From contig NC_068365.1 of the NCBI RefSeq assembly GCF_020536995.1, forward strand, positions 31,496,648 to 31,560,647: a stretch of DNA of 64,000 nucleotides. Reading direction: 5' to 3'. The notes under the pieces are model-generated. The model was not told the origin of the DNA and ran no database searches. It worked only from the letters and a program-made list of their open reading frames with translations. The DNA comes from Dreissena polymorpha. Taxonomy: Eukaryota; Mollusca; Bivalvia; Myida; Dreissenidae. Every line of letters starts with the position of its first letter. Position 1 is the first letter of the stretch. A program made the translations under genes and the position numbers. This document shows, in pieces, positions 15,401 to 25,403 of the stretch.

Positions 15401-18400
15401 TTTTGTGCATAACATCGATACTGCCTATTATGTGGACATGTGACATGTGTAACATTTGATATTCAAAGTCTGTGTCTATTGGTCACAATAATGTAGTACT
15501 ATAGTTTTGTTTTTAAAACGGGTTGAATGTCGAGTGAATAAATGTTGTTCACAAAACACACATTGCTTTTCATGCTTAGACCAGCTTTTCATGCAAAGAA
15601 CAAGTTTCATTATGATATTTTAGGTACAAACAGCAAACCAGCAGCTGTATAGCTCAATAAAATTTTACTGGCCACACCTTATCTACATTTTAAATTTTTT
15701 AATTTGTGTTACTTTAAAGTAACAAAGACCTCACCTTGACCTCTGGTGGAAAATAAAAGGTTGAGATTACACTTACGATGCCATGTAAAAACATTAGATA
15801 TTATGAAGGTACTGATTTTAATGAGTTTTGCAGTTTCCAATTTTACAGACAGACAATCAGAGAGATTAACAGATGGCAAATATTCTATCGTGCCCACACC
15901 TGGTGAAGCAGGCACAAACGTAGCAGACCAATAGACTCTTCTTGTATTTTTGTGCTGTTTTTTGCCAAAATATTACTTTTTGCTTTCATATACTTTAGAA
16001 CAGATTAACTACCATGCTAAAAGTTAAGTACTTAGGAGAAGAGTGTAAAATACAACATGAAACTTGCTAATTCTTAAACTGACATGTAACAAAATTATTT
16101 AAAATTCAAAATAACCAAGCTTGTAAGCAGACACTGAATCGAGCAAAATAGCATGCCATTTCTTCAAAAATGATACTTACAATCATACATTAAAAATATC
16201 ATAAATAAAAAGCAGCAATTTCTCATTATTTTAGTAAAGTAAAAAAGGTAAAAAGGTTGAAGGAAGTATGATATTAATTCAGTTTGTGTACTGATTGTTA
16301 TAATATAGTGAAAACACATACATTTAACATATGGTAAATTAAGCATATGAATGTACGAATGCCTTTGTAAATTGTGTGTGTATATACATATATAATGAAA
16401 TTAATACAAGCTTTTTAACAGGATTAAAGCAGCTCTCTGTTTGCCTGTTAAGAAAATTAGCTCAAGATACCTCGAGCAGATTCTGAGGTGTGTATTTCGA
16501 GCCAGGGGCAAGTAACTGTGTCGGGATGTCATGGGGCGCAGTTGTGGCCCCTATTGCCTCTGCATGCTCCTTGAATATCGTCTCCAGCACCTCCTTCACC
16601 TGGCAATAACACAGACAAAAACATTGAAACATGCTTGTGCAAGCCAGCAAAAACTATTGTTAGACATATGGTGGAGAACAATACCAATTTATAGTTGTTT
16701 ATGTCACAAGTGTTGAGAAAAATATTAAATAAAATGTGTTTAAAATCTCAATTATTAAACTGATTTCATCTACGGATGTGAATTAAGAATCACTTTATAG
16801 TATAAAAATAATACAAATAATATAAGATTTAACTAATTTTTGGGGAAAGCTTTTCTTATAACAGAGAAGACCAAATGAGTATGTAATTGGTTATCTAAGC
16901 TATTTATGCAAAAAACACAAATAGATTACCTTAAAATCGTCATGCATGAAAATGTAATATGAAAAGTATTTAATTACCAGAGTGCCAACTCGTTTCAAAA
17001 TATGCCCGCAAAAAGGTCTGGATAACATTTATCAAGTTTAATGATTATACGATTAAAACTAGTTGCGTAAGAGAGAGAGATCAACTAAATTTTGCAAATT
17101 AAAGAATATTTATGAGCAATTATTCAGAAACTGAGGATCAGGTGATCTGGATAGCTGGTTATCACACTTGGCCAAGATTTTAAGCCTATAAACATGTTAA
17201 GACACATTGGGACCAAGTTTGATTATCATACAATACAAAATCTAGAAAAGTTAAAGTTGCAGTGTCAGTTGGCCAATATTCTACCATTCAAGGGCCATAA
17301 TTCAGACATGTTTCATGCGTTCTTGCTGGTAATCAAACTTGGCTGAGATAACATACCCAACATACCCAAAAACATTATCACCAAGTTTCATTACTGTTGA
17401 GTCAGAGTGCGGACATGGTTAATTTTGTCTTTTTTTATTCAAGGGCAGGCCATACGTAAAAAATGTTTCAAGGGATCTAGCTGTTTATAAAACTTGGCAC
17501 TATGTCAACAAACATCAGCAAGTTAAATCAGTTTGAGTAAGAGACTGGACAAGGTCAATTTGACCAATTCAAAAGTGCTTCTAGAAATCTGGCTGGTTAT
17601 CAAGCATGGTAGAGTCATCATGCCCACCAACATTATCAACAATGATGATCCCATTTTAACTGTACGAGTTATTGAGCAGACATTATCCCCCTAAATGCAA
17701 CCGGCCCGCCCCCTGCCTCCCGCCACAGGTGTTCTAAAAAAACGTATGATTTGTATCACATATAAAACAATGATTTAATAAACTAAATTTTAATACGTCA
17801 AAAAATGATTGAATAAACTAAATTTTACTACGTAAAAACATGATTAAATAAACTAAATTTTAATGGATTTTCTATGAGTCTGGGCTAAAAAATGTATAAG
17901 CATTTATTTGCCTATAATCAGTCTGACAGATCTATCATTGTTACAAAAACACTTGTAAAAAAATGGGTAGTGGTTTGGAAATTTTCAATTTGGGACCACC
18001 AAGTAAAGAGTATGTTGTCTGACCAAAATATACATGTTTGTTAAACTTTCTGAAAGTCTCCTTATGGTACATATTACAAAACAAACCTGGTGTTCATCTT
18101 CCAGCTTAGATAGAAAGAAGACAAGAGTATCCAGGTCTCGGACACTGAAAAAAAAGGAATTATATTTACATGTAGCATGTTATTCTACATAAAGAGGCTC
18201 GAGTCGGACATTGTAGCAGTCATCAAAATTCTTTGTTGACAAAGGAGACTCAATTTCTTAAATTATAAATTGATCCCAAGTTAATGTTATAATACCGCAT
18301 ATACCGGGTATTGAACTGAAAATATGAGCAAGTTCATTTAAACCTTCACTATTGCATGGCTTTGGAGATTGTTCTATTTTGATCACTGCTGTTGAATCTG

Positions 18401-20892
18401 TTACATTTCTATTTCAGATACTAGTGTTTCATGATTGAATCTATTGCAAAGTTTAGTTAACTTAAAGCAATTCACTTTTTTAATGATTCAAAAGTCTTAG
18501 GATTATAGAGACACTATCGAACATGTTCACTAGGAAGAACCAGAACATTGTGCTGATCAATGAAATGGATACCATTTCAACCGAATGGAAAGAATGAAAA
18601 GTATTCAATTTAATGTGGTGAATTTACAAAAGTGCATCTTTTATGCAAGCTGAAAAATAAATGAATCTTGCATTAATTAAAGCGAGATTATACGATTTTG
18701 TCAAATATTTATCAATTTATATAAAATGTGTAAAAAACTTATTATATATATATTTCAACATAAATTAAAATAAAAGTTAAGAAGAACATGTGTCGAAAAA
18801 TGCGAAATAAGCCAGATATTTAATTCTGAAATAGAAAAACGGCTGTACAGCCGAATTCGCCAGCATGTATACCATACATGCATGATGTGAATCTAAACTT
18901 AGATTTACGGTTTATTTGAATTCTTGCAACGATATCTATTCATACGACACACGAACACTAACTCCAATTCTAATACAAAGACGAATGCTTAGGTTATTGT
19001 ATGAAAATATGTACGTCACAATCGGCTCAGGGCGCTAATTTGTCTTTGCTGCATTTTATGAAATTCGGCTTTAAAGTATAATTTTTCTTGCCTATTGTGT
19101 GTTATTGTAACATATTTTATCAATATATTACAATTAAACAAATATAAAAAATCGTATAATCTCGATTTAAAAGATTGGTATCACAAAAAATAAGAATCAA
19201 TACAACAGCTTCAAAGTAAATAAGAAGTAGATAATGTAAAGTTACATACTTCTTTGATTTCAAGTCATCATATTTAGCCATAAACTCAATTGGTGTTTTT
19301 GTAGACTCTGCAATTTTCCTCTTTGCCTGATTTGCTGAAACCTGTAGCAAAAGTTCAACAATCAAATCATAATGACAGCACATCAAATGTTTAAATGTGT
19401 TATTGGTACATTTGAACGAAGAATATTTTTTAACAGTTGATGAGGTTTAGTATGCGTTGGAAAAATTATTTATAGTGATACCTTTCAGAGCAAAAACTTT
19501 AAGACAGCAAATCATTCACAACAAATATTCTAAGAAAGACAAACCACATTACATGCATATGGCCCCTGCTGCCATGTAGTTCTTTATAAACAAGAGATGT
19601 GTTTGTCAGAAACACAATATGCCCCCTACTGTGCCGCTTTGATTTATTTATTTATTTTTATCATTTGGCAGGTACAGATAATTATCTCCCTTTAAAGCTT
19701 ATTTCTTCCCTTGGATTTGTTTTTTTGACCTTTGACCTTGAAGGATGACCTTGACCTTTCACCACTCAAAATGTGCAGCTCCATGAGATACACATGCATG
19801 CCAAATATCAAGTTGCTATCTTCAATATTGAAGAATTTATTGTAAAAGTTTAACCAAGGTTAAAGTTTGTGACAGACAGACAGACAGACGGACAGACACA
19901 TATGATGACAGACAGACAGGCCAAAAACAATATACCCCCCGATCATTTGATCCAGGGGCATAAAAATAATGAAAACAAACTAAACAAGAAACTGTATATA
20001 TTTGGCAACCATAAAATGTTTAAGCTTGCATGTTAACATTAAAACATTTTTGGTTCCAGACCCTTAAAGACACCATTTAAGCCATCAATAGGAGTGACAT
20101 TTCAAGAAAATTGTTTATTTGCTGCAAATTCAGTTCAATAAAAAGTATTGAGGTATTTTTAGCCCCTATGCCTAACATAAATCTTGAACCAATTCGAGTT
20201 ACATTTGTGGTGATGTAGGGTGTGGTATTTTTCAACAGCATTTCTGTATACACTTCCGCTCCAACAGTATCTGTTGATCTAACACTGAAATAAAATGTCT
20301 TAGCATTCATGTTGAGATTACCAAAGTGATATACTAGTAAAATTATGTAACCTATTGACATATCGTATTTAAAGTGAATTGTTCACGGTTTGGTTAAATG
20401 CTGATCAAAGAAAAGAAACAAACTCATAGATGCAAAAGAATGCACATATTATATTCAAACTAATCAATTAATACTCTTATTTTATAAATTTGTTATAGGC
20501 TTACATAAGTGCTGAAGATATGTTGGCAATAATTTCAAAAGTCTGAATGGCCCAGTGATAGCGCATTCGATTGTCATAACTTTGAATCCTGTGAAAGCTT
20601 ATATTTTTTTATTAAACTTTTTTCTTGCTTTTATTATAATTTAGTTAAAGACCATTCATAATATAATTGTTTGTGTTGCTAGTGACTACATTTTTTAATG
20701 ACTTTTAATCACAACATTCTGTGAACATTCCTGCTAATGAAAACAAACAACAACTTTGGATTAATTTCATTTGGATTCATTTCAGATAATCAAGAAAAGT
20801 TAAGATGCGTGAACCATGAAGTATCGAGACCTAACATACCTCAGTTGATTCATCAACTCGCTGACATGGTGGTGCACCTTGAACTCACTCAT
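429..20892 (-). CDS. TUBGCP2: Gamma-tubulin complex component 2 (GCP2), 5' part of gene, 19 exons
   Basis: GCP2 pairs with GCP3 and gamma-tubulin in the gamma-tubulin small and ring complexes that nucleate microtubules at centrosomes. Exons, in coding order, are 20840-20892, 20203-20284, 19250-19341, 18087-18144, 16471-16599, 15172-15277, 14811-14899, 13978-14055, 12914-12995, 11966-12043, 10947-11059, 9684-9776, 8823-8884, 8314-8356, 7688-7759, 6780-6854, 4122-4254, 2067-2217 and 429-608. Every exon but one (4122-4254, see its own entry) has clear AG/GT borders, and all phases join, giving about 589 residues open to the window edge; vertebrate GCP2 is about 900 aa. Recognisable blocks, from memory of the family, are GAEVYTEMLLKNTTPYITT near the N-terminus, ILPLASNYSTVVRFIEEKS and LSLQKLWFYIQPS in the GRIP1 region, and MADKILNTGKYLNVVRQCG and LLELALRTSTANVDPYKDDL towards GRIP2. 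The linker before GRIP1 looks shorter than in vertebrates. The last third lies to the left of the window. Confidence 0.95.
755..1754. repeat. Decayed tandem array, period about 58 bp, split by an inserted element
   Basis: Units of the type CTGATTGCATTGCCCTCAG followed by AAGTTTAAA and CGGCCCCT repeat from about 1381 to 1754, and more decayed units lie at about 755-812. The family B element at 815-1360 sits between them, so it inserted into the array. The array lies in the TUBGCP2 intron between exons 429-608 and 2067-2217. Confidence 0.65.
815..1360 (-). repeat. Interspersed element, family B (ends AACCAGGTTTTCC / GGACAAAATTGTC)
   Basis: The ends are AACAAGGGACAAAATTGTC on the left and CCTTCGGAAAACCTGG on the right. 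The internal part has a GC-rich CCGCCCGCC stretch and an internal duplication of about 180 bp (the GACCTTGA...GGAGATAT...GACGTGATTATTTCG block occurs twice, near 970 and 1130). A second copy lies at 32675-33019 in the other orientation. ACCTGGTTAAA is repeated three times at the right edge. Confidence 0.8.
1755..2033. mobile_element. Non-autonomous hAT-like element, 279 bp, 5-bp target duplication ATTGC
   Basis: The termini are CAGGGGTGTCAA and, read inward from the other end, CAGAGGCGTCAA. The flanks are a perfect ATTGC direct repeat (1750-1754 and 2034-2038). It is non-coding and ends only 33 bp from the TUBGCP2 exon at 2067-2217. Confidence 0.8.
2617..3758 (-). mobile_element. hAT-like element, 1142 bp, 5-bp target duplication GTATT, remnant BED-type finger
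   Basis: The right terminus read inward is CAGGGTTCGCACAGGGCTTG and the left terminus is a diverged CATGGTTCAAACAG. GTATT flanks both ends (2612-2616 and 3759-3763). Subterminal repeats of CAAGCACTTTTCAAG occur at both ends. On the minus strand at about 2990-3200 a 72-codon frame has the layout of a transposase BED finger: an aromatic W-V pair, D-x3-A-x-C, then G-x3-L-x2-H and a TH-K pair. The second expected cysteine is replaced by Tyr, so the finger is decayed. Confidence 0.75.
4122..4254 (-). CDS. TUBGCP2: TUBGCP2 exon with uncertain 5' border
   Basis: The exon encodes Y-W-E-H-H-Y-T-I through GKYLNVVRQCG and ends at a GTAAGT donor in phase 1. The conserved match begins at YWEHHY, but the only upstream AG that keeps the frame lies further out at 4255. 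Together with the GT used at 6779, this adds about 10 residues (PLL plus FLNLWFT) not seen in vertebrate GCP2. The acceptor has a weak pyrimidine tract, so an unseen micro-exon or a non-canonical splice site is possible. Confidence 0.6.
4758..5070 (+). repeat. Short interspersed element, family A, second copy
   Basis: The head is AACAAGAGCTGTCACTATAG and the tail TATGCCCTCCTTCAGGGGCATAAAAA. It has the same internal order as the copy at 29-353, including TTCAAGGTCAAGGTCA and the CATATGCATGCCAAATATGA block. Confidence 0.85.
5085..5510 (+). repeat. Interspersed element with two tandem units of about 165 bp
   Basis: The block AGAGAGCGGACACCATTCTA to AAAACTACTTCAATT occurs twice (about 5110-5270 and 5271-5430). 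It ends with a GACAGACTGACAGACAG run and the hairpin-like CCCCCTTTTCTTCGAAAGGGGGCATAAAAA tail. Confidence 0.75.
5548..6059 (+). repeat. Interspersed element with two internal units of about 180 bp
   Basis: It starts AAACAAGAAACAGTCAGAG and ends with GGACGGACGGACGAAAGG and GGGGGAGCATATAAAAG. The segment from AATTTCAAAGGGCCATAAC to AATAGCCCGGACAAGAATTG is duplicated in tandem. A decayed fragment of the same type is visible near 36415-36500. Confidence 0.7.
6258..6550 (+). repeat. Short interspersed element, family D
   Basis: The head is ACAAGAGCACCGCATAACGG. It carries a poly-T run followed by TGACCTTGACCTTTGACCT at 6336-6354, and near its end GGACGGCTGACGGCGGACAA. A second copy lies at 12487-12735. 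Confidence 0.8.
6871..7188 (+). repeat. Short interspersed element, family E
   Basis: It contains CAAGCAATATGGTCCCCT, GTTGCCATAGCAACC and a GACAGACGCACAGACAG run. It ends in the hairpin CCCCTCCGGTGAAACCGGTAGGGG followed by ACAATAAAA. A second copy, cut short at its 3' end, lies at about 9160-9449. Confidence 0.8.
7347..7402. repeat. Short inverted repeat (hairpin)
   Basis: TGCAAAAAGGTACCAT at 7347-7362 is repeated inverted, with one extra A, at 7386-7402. The loop is about 23 bases. It lies in a TUBGCP2 intron and may be the core of a small palindromic element. Confidence 0.6.
7825..8080 (+). repeat. Decayed short interspersed element
   Basis: It begins AAACAAGAGCTATGTTACAA, contains CTTTGTCAGTTATGTTCAAG, and ends near a GACCAACCAACAAGAAAACAG run. 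A related decayed copy is visible at about 12066-12310. Confidence 0.5.
9160..9449 (+). repeat. Short interspersed element, family E, 3'-shortened copy
   Basis: It shares AAGCAATATGGTCCCCT, GTTGCCATAGCAACC, and GACATAGGAACAAAATGAAA with 6871-7188 and stops at CCCCTCCGGTTCCAC, lacking the terminal hairpin arm. Confidence 0.75.
9480..9605. repeat. SINE fragment, 3' part
   Basis: AAGACACCAAGTGCTGGTT at 9549-9567 matches the corresponding block of the SINE at 11077-11240, and CCAGGAAGGGGACAATGG follows it. The tRNA-like head is absent or decayed. Confidence 0.5.
10330..10690 (+). repeat. Interspersed element with two tandem units of about 170 bp
   Basis: Two decayed units share the order CAAAAATCA-TGGAC, GTGAGTCATGTATTTAG-type, AAAAATCAGCTAAATATCTG and AAAACGG. 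The end is a short GACTTACAGACAG and TATATGCCACTAAAGGGC tail. Confidence 0.55.
11077..11240 (+). repeat. tRNA-derived SINE
   Basis: AATCAAGAGGTCCCAGG followed by TTTGATCC looks like a tRNA anticodon-loop to B-box stretch. It is followed by AAGACACCAAGTACTGATTC, which also occurs in the fragment at 9480-9605. The A box is weak, so this is a family call based on layout. Confidence 0.5.
11664..11935 (+). repeat. Short interspersed element, family C, copy 1
   Basis: The head is AAACAAGATATGTGTTTGTC. It contains TGACCTTTGACCTTGA at 11728-11743 and ACACATGCATGCCAAATATC. The tail is the hairpin CCCCCACTATAGTGGTGGGGG followed by ACATAAAAA. Further copies lie at 13581-13859 and 19588-19966. Confidence 0.85.
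12487..12735 (+). repeat. Short interspersed element, family D, copy 2
   Basis: It shares ACAAGAGCACCGCATAAC, the poly-T run, TGACCTTTGACCT at 12578-12590 and GATTTTAGAGCCAATGT with the copy at 6258-6550. Confidence 0.8.
13581..13859 (+). repeat. Short interspersed element, family C, copy 2
   Basis: It runs from AACAAGATATGTGTTTGTC to CCCCCACTATAGTGATGGGGG and CCATAAAAA. It is very similar to 11664-11935, so the two copies are fairly young or derive from a recent common source. Confidence 0.85.
17130..17720 (+). repeat. Interspersed element with about three tandem units of 170 bp
   Basis: Decayed units share TAGCTGGTTATCACACTTGG, AACATTATCACCAAGTTTC and GAGTCAGAGTGCGGACA-type blocks. The right end is a CCCCCTAAATGCAACCGGCC and CCCGCCCCCTGCC stretch. 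Confidence 0.55.
19588..19966 (+). repeat. Short interspersed element, family C, copy 3
   Basis: It has the same head and tail layout as 11664-11935, with about 100 extra bases after GTGCCGCTTTGA. TGACCTTTGACCT lies at 19726-19738. The right part carries a long GACAGACAGACAGACGG run. Confidence 0.8.
20543..20615 (+). repeat. Possible tRNA-derived SINE fragment
   Basis: GGCCCAGTGATAGCGCATTC followed 16 bases later by TTTGAATCCTGTG resembles the A-box and B-box layout of a tRNA-like SINE head. No intact tRNA cloverleaf is supported. Confidence 0.35.
20840..20892 (-). CDS. TUBGCP2: TUBGCP2 first coding exon with start codon
   Basis: The ATG at 20892-20890 opens the peptide MSEFKVHHHVSELMNQL, which matches the known GCP2 start (MSEF followed by HHDV). 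The exon ends in phase 2 at a GTATGT donor and joins the exon at 20203-20284. A good acceptor (TTTTCAG) lies 21 bases upstream of the ATG at about 20913, so the 5' UTR probably continues in an upstream non-coding exon that I could not place. Confidence 0.9.
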
Positions 20893-21511
20893 GACTTCGC
20901 CTGTATGTACTACTGAAAACGTATGAGAAATTCTTTAAAAATTCTATGAAATTAATATACATGTACTTAGATCTGACTTCTAGTACTGTTTTTAGAATGG
21001 AGAACATTATTAAGCACGTGAAAACCAAAGATGAGATTTACTGTACACCAATACTGAACTTATTTAACTGTGTCGTGTTCTGGGCAATACGTAGTAGGTC
21101 ATATAATGCTAGAACACATTTATATTATATGTATGCTAAAATGAATTGATAACGTTTCTACTAATATTAATTTTTTATGTTCCCTTTTTTGTTATTTCAG
21201 AACACCAGAAAGCTGCTGAAGCATGCAAACTCCAGCAACATAGGCAGGCTGCTATTAAAGGATGAGTCAATCAATAAGACTTATAATTTATTAAATGCCC
21301 TGTTACTAAATACACTTAATATTAAATTGCTGTTAGTAAATAAACTTATTTAATGCACTGTTTTTAATTTTTAAATACACTCATTAAACATGCTGTAAAA
21401 TGCTTAGTTTTTTATTATTATAACATGATTTTCACTACCCCAGGTTGGCTTTTTTAATTCAGCAAAAGGGTTACCAGACGTTTCCTCATATAAGGTAAAA
21501 ATACATACATT

Positions 21512-22501
21512 CAAGTTACCATTACCGGATCAGTAGCATAATAAAGTTGTTCTGGTGAAAAGCACTGTTTTGAGACTTCTTTTACACAAGTTTGATTAAA
21601 TATTAACTTTGCTTACTGATTCAGCACAAAGTCTTATTTTTAAACGCAGGCAAAATTTATTTGTGATACCTTTTTTCGTTGCAGAATTTATGCATTAACG
21701 GATCAGTTGTAGCCATAACGGATCACGTGATTGAAACCACTCAGGGGGCATCTAACGAGCTATTTGAACTGTCGAAACATGAACTGTGTTGTTTACAATG
21801 ACCAAGTTACATTGCCAGTAATAAATTATATTCATTTTTTGTTATTAATTGTTTTCTATATGTGATCTTGTATCTACACTTTACGCATGGTGTTCTTGTG
21901 TGAATTATCTGTTGAAAATCCTTAATAGATGGAAAAGATATGGGCATCTTATAAACCATGTAAATTGTTTGAATCATATCTAATCATCGATATTGAACAT
22001 GGAAAATAAATAAAACATTAAGATTGAAATCATTTATTGTAAGAATAAACAAGATTTGCATATGTTTTAATATAATATATTATCAATACGCATATTATCA
22101 CGCTTGATCCGTTATTGCCCTAATTCTTCATTTCATTTAAGGTGTTGCAAAATCTTAAATACGAATCAAAACTGAAATGGACTTTTGAAGACAGAAATAC
22201 AAATGTACTACTAAATGGACTTTAAATTAATGCGTAAACTTCTTACTTTCCAACAAAGTTATAGCATGTGCCCACGAAAAAACACCTCGATTTTGAAACG
22301 AGACGGAAGTCAACAAAGTCGTATATACATGTCAGCAAAACATACCGAAATGTTTGACAAAGAGTAGCCCCGATTTAAAGACAATGACTTGAAGATGCTG
22401 TGTGCAAAATATCATCTAAAAATATCAACTATTTATCGCGATACGCAGTGTTGAACATCAAAGTGATCCGCTTTAGGTAATGATCCGGTAATGGTAACTT
22501 G
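21512..22501. mobile_element. Non-autonomous DNA transposon with inverted repeats, about 990 bp
   Basis: CAAGTTACCATTACCGGATC at the left end is present perfectly inverted at the right end (22481-22501). Extra GGATC-type motifs occur inside (near 21700, 21718, 22105 and 22462). There is no coding region and no clear target duplication. It lies in the spacer between the TUBGCP2 and TMEM138 start codons. Confidence 0.75.
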
Positions 22502-23109
22502 ACTGTATTTCATATCTGGCCTAAAAATGTTAGGGTCAGGTGTTAGGGAAAAAAAGGTTTTCAAAATGTCATTTTTCAGAATTTTAACATGTTTTTTATA
22601 AGTTATTGTCCTTAATGCTTGCACCTTAATTTGTTTATATGATTGGGCACTATCCAACTTAAAAAGACTGTGAATATACATGCAATATAAGTCTCTGGTT
22701 AGTTATATTGCTTCAAAAATTCATTTGTTGACATTCCCGCTGAATGGTGGCGGCCATCTTGATTAAAATAATCTTAAACTGAGTATCGCATTTTGAATTG
22801 CGTATATCATTTCAAATAAAAATACGATATCCAAGATTTGAATGCGGACATTTAATTTATCAATTGCATTTTAATTAATTTTATTGCACTTAGTAATTAC
22901 AATTTTACAACTTGAATGTAACCGACTTTTAGTTTAGAGATTATCATCTCCACAGTAAACAACAAGAATGAGCAAGCGCTAAAAATTATATATGACATTA
23001 TTTTACCATTTAAACATCAATAATCAGAACTATGGTTGGTTCTCCAGGTATATTAATTATTCTTTAAGGTACAGGCGTGTGAATCTGATGACAAAAATCA
23101 CATTACATA

Positions 23110-23856
23110 CAGGGCTTGACACTAACTTTTTTACCTACTGACCCAAAGGACCACCAGCTTTCAGAAATTACGATTATTTTACCTAAATTTCAACTTACTT
23201 TCCGAACTATCCACAATGTATTTTGCATAAAATGAAAACTATAGTTTTAGTTTTTTTTAGGCGGAGGTTCAACCACCCCCGGAATAAAATTCCACATTGC
23301 GAAAAGTTGTAATCTTTAAAATACACAAGTTTACTCTCCGGCAACATCAAAACATTATCCTGTGCCCTCCAGTGTAAATTCGCACAGAAAACAAAGTATA
23401 TTCTGATGGTACTAAGATCGATAAAATGCTGATTATTGCTGCTTTTTCAAAATAATATATACCATTGTGTTAATTTCTCTATCCGAAAGCTTCGAATTTT
23501 ATGTTAATTTGTGTATCGATCATGGCGAAGTCAGGAGACATTTGCGGAACGCAAATCGATTTTTTGATCCCACGACAGGTTTTTGTCATCCGGGCATCTA
23601 GAAAATTGGAATTTCCAATATGTTGCTATTTTTATCCCAGTCTCGAGTTGGCCCATAAAATAATTATGAAATTATCGGTTTATTATGAACATATTAAGTT
23701 GTTTAATTGATGAAAACGGCTTTCCACCAGTATTAAACAATAAGCTGGCCAGGATTTTTAACTGGTCCGACGGATCAACCAAATTTCTAGTTTCACTGGT
23801 CCTCCCTATTTTTTACTGACCCCGGGTCAACGGACCACTGTTAGTGTCGAGCCCTG
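23110..23856. mobile_element. Non-autonomous hAT-like element, 747 bp, 5-bp target duplication ACATA
   Basis: The termini are CAGGGCTTGACACTAAC and, read inward from the right, CAGGGCTCGACACTAAC. ACATA flanks both sides (23105-23109 and 23857-23861). GACC-rich blocks are present near both ends. No transposase is recognisable inside. Confidence 0.85.
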
Positions 23857-23985
23857 ACATATTAAATTCTTGGAATGGATGATCATTCGTGCACATTTCA
23901 TTTCTGAACCGTCATGAACACATTTACATGTTGTGCATGTGATGTCAATGAAGATATGGATTTGTTAGAAGGGACTGTATGATCA

Positions 23986-24576
23986 CAGTGTTTTTTTTCA
24001 CTTATAGGGGAATTGTGGCGGGGCCCGTCCAAAGGGGAAAAAATGCGTCGTTTTTTAGGAAAAGGGGAAAATTAAAAATTCACTCTTTTATATGTAATGA
24101 TATTTATTATATGAATACACATGTTTGTATGAATATAATATTCACAGCAGAATGTCTCTGTCCTTTTTCTGAAATATATATCAATGATTATTTCAACATT
24201 AGTTTCAGACAGTTCAGTCTTCATGCAGAGTCTCAGTTTTCTTAGCCATTTTGAGTCGAATTGAGTTTTTTTAAATTGATTAAATGGCAAATTTGAGCAT
24301 TTTTTATCAATAAAATGGACCAAATTGGAATGTTTTTATCAACAAATATTGATACAACATAGATACATCAGGCCTTTTCCTGGCCATTTTGGGAGACAAA
24401 TGCAATTCATGTGAAAAGTCCACTGATTTGGAAAAAACTAACCTAATTTATATAACACTTTATAGTAATTAAAAATCATATAAATTATAGTTATATACTT
24501 TGTTAGTTATTTATGAAATGAATTTGAGATATATTTGTCATGATTATGAAACAGTTCTTTCTTAAAAAAAAAAAAA

Positions 24577-24613
<37 letters not shown>

Positions 24614-24715
24614 CTGGAGGGGATTTTTTTTACAAAATGGGGGAAAAATATATACTCTTTTTTGAGGGGAATGGGGCCGAATATCGGCCCAGAAATTGCC
24701 ATAAAAAAAACACTG
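23986..24715. mobile_element. Non-autonomous hAT-like element, 730 bp, 5-bp target duplication GATCA
   Basis: Both ends read inward as CAGTGTTTTTTTT, and GATCA flanks the element (23981-23985 and 24716-24720). Subterminal GGGGAA and GGGGCC blocks are shared by the two ends. A17 directly followed by T29 lies at 24564-24609. It sits 129 bp from the element at 23110-23856. Confidence 0.85.
24564..24609. repeat. A17/T29 homopolymer junction
   Basis: Seventeen A residues are followed without a break by 29 T residues. It is a perfect foldback over the A stretch and likely unstable in length. Confidence 0.95.
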
Positions 24716-25403
24716 GATCACATACAGCACATTCAAAATGATGTGAATATTACAATTGTTCCAGTTGTGATTGTGAACGTACAGTAACTTCTTAGTTCTA
24801 CATTTCATTTGTACATGTACAATGCACCATAAAAAAATATGTTATTGCAGCTATTGCTTGAACTGATTGTGATTACAAACCGAAAGGTTAACTAGACAAT
24901 AATTACAGTCAAAATAATAATATTGAGGATAATGAACCGATTTGTTCAAGTTTTCTCCATCTAAGATCTCTGTGAAGTGTCATTTCATATGTGACCACAA
25001 GGTCAGAACAGGTCTTAATTATAATAGTATTACTGACCCTCGCAGAGTTTTAAGTAGCCAATCAAAGAAAAGTATTGACTAAATCAGATGTTTTTACTGG
25101 ACCAACACATTTAACAGATTTTCATGTTTTTCCAAAGATTGAAATAGAGTAAAACAGCTTATATTTAAGAACATAATACGTCTTGAGGGCGTTGTGCGAA
25201 TTGTGAATGTACATGGCTTATAAACGACAAAATTGTATCAAATTGCAGCATAAATCAAGCTGCACACATTTGATAAAACATGGAACTCAGTAAATAACAG
25301 TCAATATTACAATTTTTATTTATTGTAGACTAAATATATACTTATTGCAATTAATGCTCAGCTTTGACATAGTGGCACCAGATGAAAAAATATTCACCTT
25401 AAA

